Source: an uncultured Nocardioides sp. (GTDB lineage: Bacteria > Actinomycetota > Actinomycetes > Propionibacteriales > Nocardioidaceae). Taken from it: a stretch of 22,947 bases of DNA. Shown here piece by piece: positions 1-7,461 of this stretch. The translations under genes and the position numbers were made by a program. A model generated the notes under the pieces. It saw only the letters and a list, made by a program, of their open reading frames with translations. It had not been told where the DNA came from and did no database searches. The stretch spans positions 1 to 22,947 of the forward strand of contig NZ_CAMPGZ010000043.1 of the NCBI RefSeq assembly GCF_946885725.1. Reading direction: 5' to 3'. Position 1 is the stretch's first letter; every line of letters starts with the position of its first letter.

Positions 1-107
1 ACTTCCCCGCGTTCATCGTCGTGGACGACAAGGGCAACGACTTCTTCGCCGAGACGCAGAAGCCGATCGCGCTGACGGTCCGCACCCGGTCGGCCGAGAA
101 GGTCTGA
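1..107 (+). CDS. 3' end of an unidentified protein
   Basis: An open frame runs from base 3 to a TGA at 105-107 and gives the last 34 residues of a protein whose start lies outside the window. The visible part includes VVDDKGNDFF and ends TRSAEKV. The VVDDKGN stretch is the sort of beta-strand/turn found in beta-sandwich modules of secreted or sugar-active enzymes, but this is too little to name a family. Third codon positions are almost all G or C, which supports real coding. It converges on the arabinoside operon that ends at 174, so it is a separate transcription unit. No function is proposed. Confidence 0.6.
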   Translation, partial: FPAFIVVDDKGNDFFAETQKPIALTVRTRSAEKV

Positions 108-119
108 CCGTCAGGCCAG

Positions 120-173
120 GGGCAAGACGCGCCGACTCGGCGCGTTCGTGAGGGCAAGACGCGCCGACTCGGC
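120..173. repeat. 22-bp direct repeat pair between convergent genes
   Basis: The unit that begins GGGCAAGACGCGCC and ends GACTCGGC occurs at 120-141 and again, identical, at 152-173. The copies start 32 bp apart. The second copy ends directly at the stop codon (174-176) of the minus-strand GH43-like gene. The pair fills nearly the whole gap between two convergent genes. It may be a duplicated terminator or a copy of a dispersed repeat. Confidence 0.7.
127..145. terminator. Palindrome, possible bidirectional terminator
   Basis: ACGCGCCGA at 127-135 and TCGGCGCGT at 137-145 are perfect reverse complements around a single C. As RNA it would fold with a stem of about 7 bp and a 5-nt loop. It sits between two convergent genes, where a bidirectional terminator is expected. 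There is no T tract, so termination is inferred from position; a protein-binding site is also possible. Confidence 0.35.
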
Positions 174-1679
174 TCAGGCGTCGCGCTCCCGCATGATCAG
201 CACGTCGCCGTGCCCGCCGTACCCCATCACGTCCTCGGCGTACTGCGTGCCGTCGAACGTCACGATGATCCGCGAGCCGTCCTCGCGCGGCACCAGCTGC
301 GGGTGCGGGATGTTCGTCTCGTACGGCGCATCGAGGCGGCCGACCCGGCGCATCGAGAGGTCGAACACCGGATAGTGCCGGGCGTCGCCGTCGCTGGCCA
401 GGAACCACCACGTCCCCTGCACCTCGGCCAGGATCGGCCCCTCGCACTGGTGCAGGTCGGTGGCGGCGCCGACGAGCTCGAGGCCCTCGTCCCACCGCGA
501 CGCGCCCGTCGGCCCGGCCGCCAGCGCCGGGTGGAAGTCGAACGGGTCCTGCGACGGGCTCTCCACGAAGCTGACGTGCCAGCGGCCGTCGATCCTCGTG
601 ACGCCCGGGTCCCACGACGACACCTCGGTCGGCAGCGCCGTCCGCTCGGTCTCGAGCACGAGCACACCGCTCAGTACGTCGGCGTCGGTGACCGTGTGCC
701 GGACGTGCACACCGCGCTCCGGGTCGAAGTCGCCCCACGAGCTGGTCGCCACGATCCACCGGTCGCCGGACCGCACCAGCTGGCCGGCATGGTCGCCGAG
801 GAGCAGCCCGTCGCGCCGGAAGTAGAGCTGCGCGACCTGCTCCAGCCGCTCCGGCTGAGCGAGGTCGAGCGTGAACACGCCCCAGTGCGCCTGCTGGAAG
901 AAGCCGAGCCCGGCGCATGTCGCGGTGAAGTAGGCCTTGCCGTCTCGGACGTATGGCGTCCCGTCCTCGTGCTGGACCAGGTGCTGGTCGCGCAGCCCGG
1001 TCATCCCGAACAGGCCGTGCCGCACCCGGGCCAGCCCGCGCCCGCCGGACGTGCCGCGCAGGCCCCAGGCGTAGCGGTGCGCGCCAAGGGTCTCGGGCAC
1101 CCGAAGGTCCACGAGCGCGCGTACCTTGTCGCGCTCGGTGAGCAGCGGCTGCCAGCCGTCGCCGGTGTCGGCCAGGACCGTCACCCGGTTCTCGCAGAGC
1201 GCGAAGCCCAGGGTGAACGACGCGGGCAGGTCCACCGTCCGGCGACGCACGGTCGTGGTCCGGCCGTTCGCGCGCACCTCGATGCCGACCCGGCCGGCCT
1301 CCGGGTCGTAGGTCGTGACGACCCGGTCGCCGTCCTCCGTTGCGAGCCCGAGCACGACCTTGCGGTCGGGGGCGTCGAGGTCGGCCTCGAGCGCGCAGAA
1401 CGGCGCGACCGGGGAGTCGTCGGCCCGCTCGAGCCCGGACACCTCCCCCGGCTCGACCGTGGCGAAGCCGTCGGCCAGCAGCGCGAACGGCCGGTAGCGC
1501 GAGTCGTGGACGAACGAGAGGTCGAAGATGGCGGCCTCCTGGGCTCGGGTGGGTGGTCGGTCGGAGCGGGACGGCGGGTCGTCGGAGGGCCAGCACCCCG
1601 TCGCCGTACCCGCGACAAGAGCGGCGGTTCCGGCGAGCAGGGCGCGGCGGCCGAGGGTCGGCGCGCCCTGCTCGGTCAT
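174..1679 (-). CDS. GH43-like five-bladed propeller lipoprotein
   Basis: The 501-aa product has a twin-arginine (RR 11-12) signal followed by a hydrophobic stretch and a lipobox ending at Cys29 (GTATGC), so it is probably exported by Tat and anchored outside the membrane. Residues about 50-195 look like a beta-sandwich (LamG-like) region. Residues about 225-495 resemble a GH43/GH32-type five-bladed propeller: HEDG near 239, SWDPGV with Asp357, and CEGP with Glu413, which matches the EGP motif holding the general acid of GH43 enzymes. Together with the GH51 enzyme and transporter of the same operon it probably trims arabinose-containing glycans at the cell surface. Its ATG overlaps the permease stop in an ATGA (4 bp), implying translational coupling. 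The exact substrate is unknown, and the catalytic base is not certain from the motifs. Confidence 0.75.
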   Translation of the reverse strand: MTEQGAPTLGRRALLAGTAALVAGTATGCWPSDDPPSRSDRPPTRAQEAAIFDLSFVHDSRYRPFALLADGFATVEPGEVSGLERADDSPVAPFCALEADLDAPDRKVVLGLATEDGDRVVTTYDPEAGRVGIEVRANGRTTTVRRRTVDLPASFTLGFALCENRVTVLADTGDGWQPLLTERDKVRALVDLRVPETLGAHRYAWGLRGTSGGRGLARVRHGLFGMTGLRDQHLVQHEDGTPYVRDGKAYFTATCAGLGFFQQAHWGVFTLDLAQPERLEQVAQLYFRRDGLLLGDHAGQLVRSGDRWIVATSSWGDFDPERGVHVRHTVTDADVLSGVLVLETERTALPTEVSSWDPGVTRIDGRWHVSFVESPSQDPFDFHPALAAGPTGASRWDEGLELVGAATDLHQCEGPILAEVQGTWWFLASDGDARHYPVFDLSMRRVGRLDAPYETNIPHPQLVPREDGSRIIVTFDGTQYAEDVMGYGGHGDVLIMRERDA

Positions 1680-2497
1680 CCCTTGATGCCGGAGCGGGAC
1701 ACGCCCTCGATGACGAAGCGCTGGGCGAACACGTACAGCAGCAGGACAGGGACGCTGGCGACCACGGCACCGGCCATCAGCAGGTCGTAGCGCACGCTGT
1801 TGGCCGACTGCAGCGTGCTCAACCCGGCCTGGAGCGTCTGGTTCTCCGGGCTGAACAGCACGTAGACCGGCCACAGGAAGTCGTTCCAGTTGGTCAGGAA
1901 CGCCAGCAGCGCCAGGGTCGCGAGCGCCGGCCGGGACAGCGGGAGCACGATCCGCCAGAACACCTGCCACGGGTTCGCACCGTCCAGCGTCGCGGACTCC
2001 TCGACCTCCTTGGGCAGCCCGATGAAGAACTGCCGCAGGAAGAACACCCCGAACGCGTTGGCCGCGGTCGGCACGATGATCGCGACCAGCGTGTCCAGCC
2101 AGTAGAGCCGGCCGACGATCTCGTAGTTGGGGATCACCAGGATCACCGGCGGCACGAACAGCGTCGCGACGATCAGCCCGAAGACCACGTTGCGACCGCG
2201 GAACTCCATGCGGGCCAGGGCGTACGCCGCCAGCGCGGCGGTGGCCACGACCAGCGCGGCGTTGAGGGTGGCGGCGACCATCGAGTTGAGGAACCACCGG
2301 AACACCGGGGTGTCCGTCGCGGTCAGGATCTGCTCGTAGGCGTTGAGCGTGGGCTGCGACGGGATCAGCGACGGCGGCGTCTGCGCGGACTCGATGCGCG
2401 TCTTGAACGACGTCGTGATCATGAAGACCAGCGGGCTGACGAACAGCAGCGCGAGCAGCGTCAGCGCGACGTACCGCAGGACCTTGCCGGCGCTCAC
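1676..2497 (-). CDS. Carbohydrate ABC transporter permease (MalG type)
   Basis: This 273-aa inner-membrane protein begins with a transmembrane helix (LRYVALTLLALLFVSPLVF) and has about six helices in all. The cytoplasmic EAA loop is clear: EESATLDGANPWQVFW followed by RIVLPLSRPAL, where the ATPase would dock. Size and layout fit the second permease of CUT1 sugar transporters (MalG/LacG type). The GTG start overlaps the TGA of the upstream permease in a GTGA, and its own stop overlaps the next ATG, so it lies in the middle of a coupled operon. No ATPase gene is present; actinobacterial CUT1 systems commonly share an MsiK-type ATPase. Arabinose or arabino-oligosaccharide uptake is inferred from the GH51 and GH43-like neighbours. 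Confidence 0.9.
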   Translation of the reverse strand: MSAGKVLRYVALTLLALLFVSPLVFMITTSFKTRIESAQTPPSLIPSQPTLNAYEQILTATDTPVFRWFLNSMVAATLNAALVVATAALAAYALARMEFRGRNVVFGLIVATLFVPPVILVIPNYEIVGRLYWLDTLVAIIVPTAANAFGVFFLRQFFIGLPKEVEESATLDGANPWQVFWRIVLPLSRPALATLALLAFLTNWNDFLWPVYVLFSPENQTLQAGLSTLQSANSVRYDLLMAGAVVASVPVLLLYVFAQRFVIEGVSRSGIKG

Positions 2498-3465
2498 GAC
2501 TTCACCGCCTTCTTCTTGGGTCCGCGTTCGCGCATCAGCCCGAACAGCAGGACCGAGGTCAGCATCAGCACCAGGGTCAGCACCCAGCTCGCCGCCGCGG
2601 CCTCGCCCATCTGGAAGTTCTGCAGCCCGGTCTCCGCGATGTAGTAGATCGCGGTGCGCGTCTCCTCGCCCGGCTGGCCGCGGGTCATGATGAACGACTG
2701 CCCGAACATGTTGGCCGACGCGATGATCGTGATCATCAGCACGAACGTCATCACCGGCCGCAGACCGGGGATCGTCACGTTCCAGAACCGCGACCACGCA
2801 CTCGCGCCGTCCACCTCGGCGGCCTCGTAGAGCTCGCGCGGCACGTCCTGCAGCCCGGCCAGGAAGATCACCGCGTTGAAGCCGAGCGTCCACCACACCG
2901 TGACGAGGACCAGCGCCACCCAGGCCTCGGGCACGCTGCTCAGCCACGGCGTCTTGTCGGGCAGCCCGACCGCGCCCATCAGCCAGTTGACGACGCCGAC
3001 GTTGGTGTCGAGCAGGAACCGCCACATCACGCCCACGACCGCGACGCCGAGAACGTACGGCGCGAAGAACACGGCCCGGAACGCGTTGCGACCCCGGAAG
3101 CGCTGGTTCATCACCAGCGCCACCCCGAGCGGGACGACGATCAGCAGCGGCACGCTGAACAGCGTGAAGATTCCCGTGGCCTGCATGGCGTTCCAGAACC
3201 GTTCGAACACCAGCGAGTCGGGGTCGAACAGCGCCGTGTAGTTGTCCAGGCCGACGAACGGCTTGCCGGGCAGCGTGAAGTCCCACGAGTGCAGGCTGAT
3301 CCAGATCCCGAGCAGGATCGGCAGCAGCACGAACACCCCGAACAGCACGAGGTACGGCGCCAGGAACAGCCAGGCGATGCCCTGGTTGCGCTTGGTCGCG
3401 GTTGGTCGGCTCGGGGCCGGCGCGTCCGCCGTCGCCGGTGCGACGGCTGGGGTGGTCGTCGCCAT
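2494..3465 (-). CDS. Carbohydrate ABC transporter permease (MalF type)
   Basis: The product is 323 aa. After a 25-residue Ala/Thr/Pro-rich cytoplasmic tail the first helix is WLFLAPYLVLFGVFVLLPIL, typical of the MalF/LacF group (the WLFLxPYL start is characteristic). The EAA loop is ELYEAAEVDGASAW followed by SRFWNVTIPGLRP. It would pair with the MalG-type permease to form the membrane channel of a CUT1 importer. One base separates its ATG from the stop of the substrate-binding protein gene, and its stop overlaps the start of the next permease by 4 bp. Confidence 0.9.
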   Translation of the reverse strand: MATTTPAVAPATADAPAPSRPTATKRNQGIAWLFLAPYLVLFGVFVLLPILLGIWISLHSWDFTLPGKPFVGLDNYTALFDPDSLVFERFWNAMQATGIFTLFSVPLLIVVPLGVALVMNQRFRGRNAFRAVFFAPYVLGVAVVGVMWRFLLDTNVGVVNWLMGAVGLPDKTPWLSSVPEAWVALVLVTVWWTLGFNAVIFLAGLQDVPRELYEAAEVDGASAWSRFWNVTIPGLRPVMTFVLMITIIASANMFGQSFIMTRGQPGEETRTAIYYIAETGLQNFQMGEAAAASWVLTLVLMLTSVLLFGLMRERGPKKKAVKS

Positions 3466-3466
3466 G

Positions 3467-4813
3467 TCAGGACCCGAACTTCTCCTTGTTCTGCTGCAGC
3501 AGCGAGGTGGCGTTCTCCTGGTACTTCGAGAGCGCCTCCTGCACCGAGGACTTGCCGAGGATCGCCTCGTTCACCGCGACCTCGACGGTCTGCGCGATGG
3601 TGTCCGCGACGCCGGGCACCGAGGGCAGGAAGTGGAAGTTCGGCAGGTACGGGTCGAGCACCGACTGGGGCGCCTCGGTGTACGACGGGTCCTCGCGGGC
3701 CGAGTTGCGGGCCGGGATCATCGCGGCCTCGGCCCAGGTGCCGGACTCCTGGCTCAGCGAGGCGATGAACACCTTGGACGCGTTGGCGAGATTCTCGTCG
3801 TCGGCCGCCTGCGCGGTCATGAAGAAGTGGTGGGAGTTCGCCCAGACCGCCTCCTGGTCGCCGATCGTGGGGATCGGCGCCATGCCGTAGTCCATCTTCG
3901 CGGCGTTGAGGTCGTTGACCTGCCAGATGCCGTCCCAGGTGATGGAGTTCTCGCCGTTCTTGAACGCGAGGTACTGCGCGTCGCGGTCCACGTTGGACGG
4001 GCTGTATCCCTTGTCGACCTGCTCGCGCATCCAGGTCAGCGCCGCGACGCCGGCGTCCTCGCCGAACGTCGCCTCGCTGCCGTCCTCGTTGTAGGGCTCG
4101 CCGCCGTTCTGCCAGATCAGGCTGAAGAACATCAGGTGCGCGGGCCACTGGCCCGGCATCCAGAACGGGTTCTTGTAGCCGGCGTCCTGCAGCTTCTGGC
4201 ACGCCTCCTCGAGGCTCGCGGCGTCGGTCGGCGCCTCGGTGATGCCCGCCTTGTCGAAGTGCTCCTTGTTCCAGTACATCGCCAGCGAGTGCACGTCGAG
4301 CGGGATGCCGTAGCGGCTGCCGTCGTAGATGCCGGGCTCCCACACGGCCGGCGTGAAGTCGGATGCCTCGAGCCCGATCTCCTTGGCGACGTCGTCGAGA
4401 GGCACGATCACCTGGCGTACGGCGTTGGTGGCGAGCTGGTCGAGGTGCATGACGCCGACCTCGGGGCCGCGTCCGGCCTTCGCCGCGGCGGGAAGCCGCT
4501 GGTAGAAGTCCGCCCACTCGACGGTGTTGTTCTTGACGGTGATGTTCTTCTGCGAGTCGTTGAACTTCTTCAACATCGCCTGCATGGTCGGCCCGTCACC
4601 GCCGGTGAAGCCGTTCCAGTAGTCCAGCGTGACGGGCGGGCCGTCGTACTTCCCGGTGAACTCGGCGCCGCCGCCCGACTGGGGCCGGCTGCCGACGCCC
4701 TGACCGCCGCCGCAACCGGCGAGGAACGCGGCGAGCGTCCCGCCACTGGCAGCGAGGAACCCCCGGCGGCTGAGGTTCGTGCCGAGGGCACGCGTGTGCA
4801 GGTGATGGGTCAT
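3467..4813 (-). CDS. Sugar-binding lipoprotein of ABC transporter
   Basis: The 448-aa extracellular solute-binding protein belongs to family 1 (MalE/CUT1 type). The N-terminus carries a twin-arginine motif (SRRGFL, 15-20) and a lipobox LAGC with Cys34, so it is a Tat-exported lipoprotein. Family features include VTLDYWNGFTGGDG after the linker, EVGVMHLDQLA, a central NSITWDGIWQVNDLN and a C-terminal helical part. A clear AGGAG lies about 8 nt before the ATG, overlapping the end of the upstream GH51 gene; the two genes are 4 bp apart. As the receptor of the importer it probably binds arabinose or arabino-oligosaccharides, a role inferred from the operon rather than from its residues. Confidence 0.9.
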   Translation of the reverse strand: MTHHLHTRALGTNLSRRGFLAASGGTLAAFLAGCGGGQGVGSRPQSGGGAEFTGKYDGPPVTLDYWNGFTGGDGPTMQAMLKKFNDSQKNITVKNNTVEWADFYQRLPAAAKAGRGPEVGVMHLDQLATNAVRQVIVPLDDVAKEIGLEASDFTPAVWEPGIYDGSRYGIPLDVHSLAMYWNKEHFDKAGITEAPTDAASLEEACQKLQDAGYKNPFWMPGQWPAHLMFFSLIWQNGGEPYNEDGSEATFGEDAGVAALTWMREQVDKGYSPSNVDRDAQYLAFKNGENSITWDGIWQVNDLNAAKMDYGMAPIPTIGDQEAVWANSHHFFMTAQAADDENLANASKVFIASLSQESGTWAEAAMIPARNSAREDPSYTEAPQSVLDPYLPNFHFLPSVPGVADTIAQTVEVAVNEAILGKSSVQEALSKYQENATSLLQQNKEKFGS

Positions 4814-4817
4814 GTGC

Positions 4818-6338
4818 TCACTCCTGGGCTGGGTTGGGACGGGACAGGCGGATGACGTTCCAGGAGACCGGAGGCAGCACCGCGCGCAGCGTGCCGTTCT
4901 CGACGGTCAGGTCGGTGAGGGGGTGAGGGACCACACGGTCGGGGTCGCTCTCGGTGTTGCACGCGTCGACGTCGTCGTCGTGGAGGGTGGTCGCCTCGGC
5001 GGGACGGAGGTCTCCGAGCGCGCGTACGAGGGCCTGCAGCTCGACCGGACGGTCTTGCGCCCGGTTCACGGCCAGCAGGACCACGTCACCGCTGTCCTCG
5101 TCGTACGTCGCGGTCGCCTCCACCCACGGCACGTCGCCGTAGGTGGCGTCGTCGTACCCATCGACCTTCGTCTCGACGCGCAGCACCTCGCCCCGGGCCA
5201 GACCAGCGGCCTGGGCGAACGGGTGGAAGATCGTCTGCGCCCATGCCGGGCCGCCCGGGCGGGTCAGGATCGGCGCGATCACGTTGACCAGCTGGGCCTG
5301 GCAGGCGATGCCGACGCGGTCGGCGTGCCGGAGCAGCGTGATCAGCAGGCTGCCGACCACCACCGCGTCGGCGACGGTGTAGACGTCCTCGATGAGGCTC
5401 GGCTCGTCGTCGTACCGCAGCGCGTCCTGGCCGGGGAACCGGGACTGGTACCAGACGTTCCACTCGTCGACCGAGAGCTTGAGCTTCTTGCGGGAGCGGA
5501 GCCGGGCGCCGACGTGGTCGGCGGTCGCGACGATCTCCTCGATCATCCGGTCGAGGTCGAGCGAGCTGGCGAGGAACGACGACCGCTCCCGCGGCAGCGG
5601 GTCGTAGTAGGTGTGCAGCGAGACGTAGTCGACGAGGTCGTAGCAGTGCTCGAGGCTGGTCCCCTCCCAGGACGCGAACGTCGGCATCGAGCTGTTGGAC
5701 GAGCCGCAGGCGACCAGCTCGATGGTCGGATCGACCATCCGCATCGCGCGTGCCGTCTCGGCGGCCAGGCGGCCGTACTCCGCCGCCGTCTTGTGGCCGA
5801 CCTGCCACGGCCCGTCGAGCTCGTTGCCGAGACACCAGACCCGGATGTCGTGCGGCTCCTTGGCGCCGTTGGCGATGCGTTGGTCCGAGAGGGCGGTGCC
5901 GCCGGGGTGGTTGCAGTACTCCAGGAGGTCGGCGGCCTCCTGCACTCCGCGGGTGCCGAGGTTGACCGCCATGATCGGGTCGACCCCGACCGAGCGGGCC
6001 CACAGCGCGAACTCGTCGACGCCGACGGCGTTGGTCTCCACCTGCCGCCAGGCGAGGTCGAGCCGCCGGGGGCGCTCCTCGACCGGGCCGACGCCGTCCT
6101 CCCAGCGGTAGCCCGAGACGAAGTTGCCGCCCGGGTAGCGGGCGACGGTCGGGCCGAGCCGGCGTACCAGGTCGGCCACGTCGCGCCGGAAGCCGTACGC
6201 GTCGGCGGTGGGGTGGTCGGGCTCGTGGATCCCGGTGTAGACGCTGCGGCCCATGTGCTCGACGAAGGTGCCGAAGAGCCGGCGGTCGACGCGACCGACT
6301 CGGAAGGCGGGGTCAAGGGTGAGGGCTGCCACATCCAC
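4818..6338 (-). CDS. abfA: GH51 alpha-L-arabinofuranosidase
   Basis: This 506-aa enzyme has the length and motifs of intracellular GH51 arabinofuranosidases, which remove alpha-L-arabinofuranosyl ends from arabinan, arabinoxylan or their oligosaccharides. The N-terminus RRLFGTFVEHMGRSVYTGI and the RYPGGNFVSGYRWEDG segment are family hallmarks. The acid/base is Glu173 in GNELDGPW and the nucleophile Glu292 in SVDEWNVWY, both in the retaining clan GH-A positions; HTYYDP lies between them. There is no signal peptide, so it works in the cytoplasm on imported sugars. The start is the GTG at 6338; a second in-frame GTG at 6332 is less likely, because the first sits 7 nt from a good -10 and may be leaderless. 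It is the first gene of the operon. Confidence 0.93.
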   Translation of the reverse strand: MDVAALTLDPAFRVGRVDRRLFGTFVEHMGRSVYTGIHEPDHPTADAYGFRRDVADLVRRLGPTVARYPGGNFVSGYRWEDGVGPVEERPRRLDLAWRQVETNAVGVDEFALWARSVGVDPIMAVNLGTRGVQEAADLLEYCNHPGGTALSDQRIANGAKEPHDIRVWCLGNELDGPWQVGHKTAAEYGRLAAETARAMRMVDPTIELVACGSSNSSMPTFASWEGTSLEHCYDLVDYVSLHTYYDPLPRERSSFLASSLDLDRMIEEIVATADHVGARLRSRKKLKLSVDEWNVWYQSRFPGQDALRYDDEPSLIEDVYTVADAVVVGSLLITLLRHADRVGIACQAQLVNVIAPILTRPGGPAWAQTIFHPFAQAAGLARGEVLRVETKVDGYDDATYGDVPWVEATATYDEDSGDVVLLAVNRAQDRPVELQALVRALGDLRPAEATTLHDDDVDACNTESDPDRVVPHPLTDLTVENGTLRAVLPPVSWNVIRLSRPNPAQE

Positions 6339-6345
6339 GCTTTAC

Positions 6346-6374
6346 TTTCTAACGTTGTTCTACAACGTTGTAAA
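6346..6374 (-). promoter_or_regulatory. Promoter of the arabinoside operon
   Basis: On the minus strand TTTACA (6374-6369) and TAGAAA (6351-6346) are separated by exactly 17 bp, a good sigma-A-type arrangement. Only 7 nt lie between the -10 and the GTG at 6338, so the transcript would begin at or next to the start codon and be leaderless. The operator fills the -35/-10 spacer. Confidence 0.55.
6351..6372. promoter_or_regulatory. LacI-family operator
   Basis: TACAACGTTGTA at 6361-6372 is a perfect 12-bp palindrome with the central CG typical of LacI-family operators. A second AACGTT core at 6351-6356 lies 13 bp away and makes a larger repeat, AACGTTGT-TCT-ACAACGTT (6351-6369). The site lies within the operon promoter and upstream of the divergent LacI-family gene, so it probably binds that regulator and controls both directions. 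Confidence 0.7.
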
Positions 6375-6432
6375 GTCCGGTATCGACCGGTCCGCTCCCC
6401 CCGCGCCGGTCCCGCACGAGAGGATGAGCCCC

Positions 6433-7455
6433 GTGGCGGCAGTACGGCTCAGCGACGTGGCGGCCCGCGCGGGCGTGTCGGTGAAGACCGTCAGCAACGT
6501 CGTGCACGGCTACGTCCACGTGCGCGAGGAGACCCGCAGCCGGGTGCAGGCCGCGCTCGACGAGCTCGGCTATCGCCCGAACCTCTCCGCCCGCAGCCTG
6601 CGGCAGGGCCGGTCCGGCCTGGTGGCCCTGGCCGTGCCGGCGCTCGACGTGCCCTACTTCGCCGAGCTGGCCAGTGCGGTCGTGGCCGCCGCCACCGAGC
6701 TGGGCTGGACCGTGCTCGTCGACCAGACCGACGGCGACGCCGACCGGGAGCGCGAGGTCGCCGCAGGCCTGCGCGGCCACCTGATCGACGGGCTGATCCT
6801 GAGCCCGGTGGCGCTCGGCGCCGCCGACCTGCGCCGGACCGAGAAGGACGTCCCGCTGGTGCTGATCGGTGAGCGGATCAGCGACGGCGCCATCGACCAC
6901 GTGGCCATCGACAACGTTGCCGCCTCGCGCGCCGCCACCGAGCACCTCATCGGCCTCGGCCGCACCCGGGTCGCGGCGATCGGCTTCCAGGGCGCCGACC
7001 ACGCCCGCTCGGGCGTCGCGGCGCTGCGCCGCCGGGGCTACGAGGAGGCGCTCGCCGCGGCCGGCCTCGGCACGGGTACGGCGTGGACGCCGGAGGTCGC
7101 CCGCTACACCCGCGCAGAGGGGGCCGGCGCCGTCGACGCACTGCTGTCCGACGAGGTGCCCGACGCGGTCTTCGCGTTCAACGACGAGCTGGCGCTGGGC
7201 GCCCTGCACGCGCTGGCCCGGCACGGCCTGCGGGTGCCCGACGACGTCGCGGTCATCGGCTTCGACGACATCGAGGACGGCCGCTTCTCGATCCCGACCC
7301 TGAGCACGGTGCGGCCGGACAAGGCGGCCCTGGCGCGGCGTGCCGTGGAGCTGCTGCAGAAGCGGATCGCCGAGCCGGACGCGCCCAACGACGACGTCGA
7401 GGTGCCCTTCGAGCTGGTGGTCCGCGAGTCCACGGTCGGCGCGCCGGTAGCCTGA
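6433..7455 (+). CDS. LacI-family transcriptional regulator
   Basis: About 340 aa, the usual length for the family. The N-terminal helix-turn-helix with hinge helix is clear: RLSDVAARAGVSVKTVSNVV (5-24), then VREETRSRVQAALDELGYRPN and the hinge LSARSLRQGRSG. The rest is a periplasmic-binding-protein-like sensor domain, with VIGFDDIEDGRFSIPTLSTV near the end. The GTG at 6433 is preferred because GAGAGG lies 9 nt upstream; the ATG at 6424 would directly abut that sequence and add only three residues. It is divergent from the arabinofuranosidase operon, with the AACGTT palindrome between them, so it is probably the local repressor relieved by arabinose or an arabinoside. The effector is not readable from the sequence. 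Confidence 0.9.
   Translation: MAAVRLSDVAARAGVSVKTVSNVVHGYVHVREETRSRVQAALDELGYRPNLSARSLRQGRSGLVALAVPALDVPYFAELASAVVAAATELGWTVLVDQTDGDADREREVAAGLRGHLIDGLILSPVALGAADLRRTEKDVPLVLIGERISDGAIDHVAIDNVAASRAATEHLIGLGRTRVAAIGFQGADHARSGVAALRRRGYEEALAAAGLGTGTAWTPEVARYTRAEGAGAVDALLSDEVPDAVFAFNDELALGALHALARHGLRVPDDVAVIGFDDIEDGRFSIPTLSTVRPDKAALARRAVELLQKRIAEPDAPNDDVEVPFELVVRESTVGAPVA
7448..7453 (+). promoter_or_regulatory. Possible -10 of a leaderless promoter
   Basis: TAGCCT fits the actinobacterial -10 pattern TAnnnT and ends 8 nt before the ATG at 7462, which has no ribosome binding site. It overlaps the end of the LacI-family gene. No convincing -35 is visible, so read-through from that gene is the alternative. 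Confidence 0.25.
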
Positions 7456-7461
7456 GCGCCC

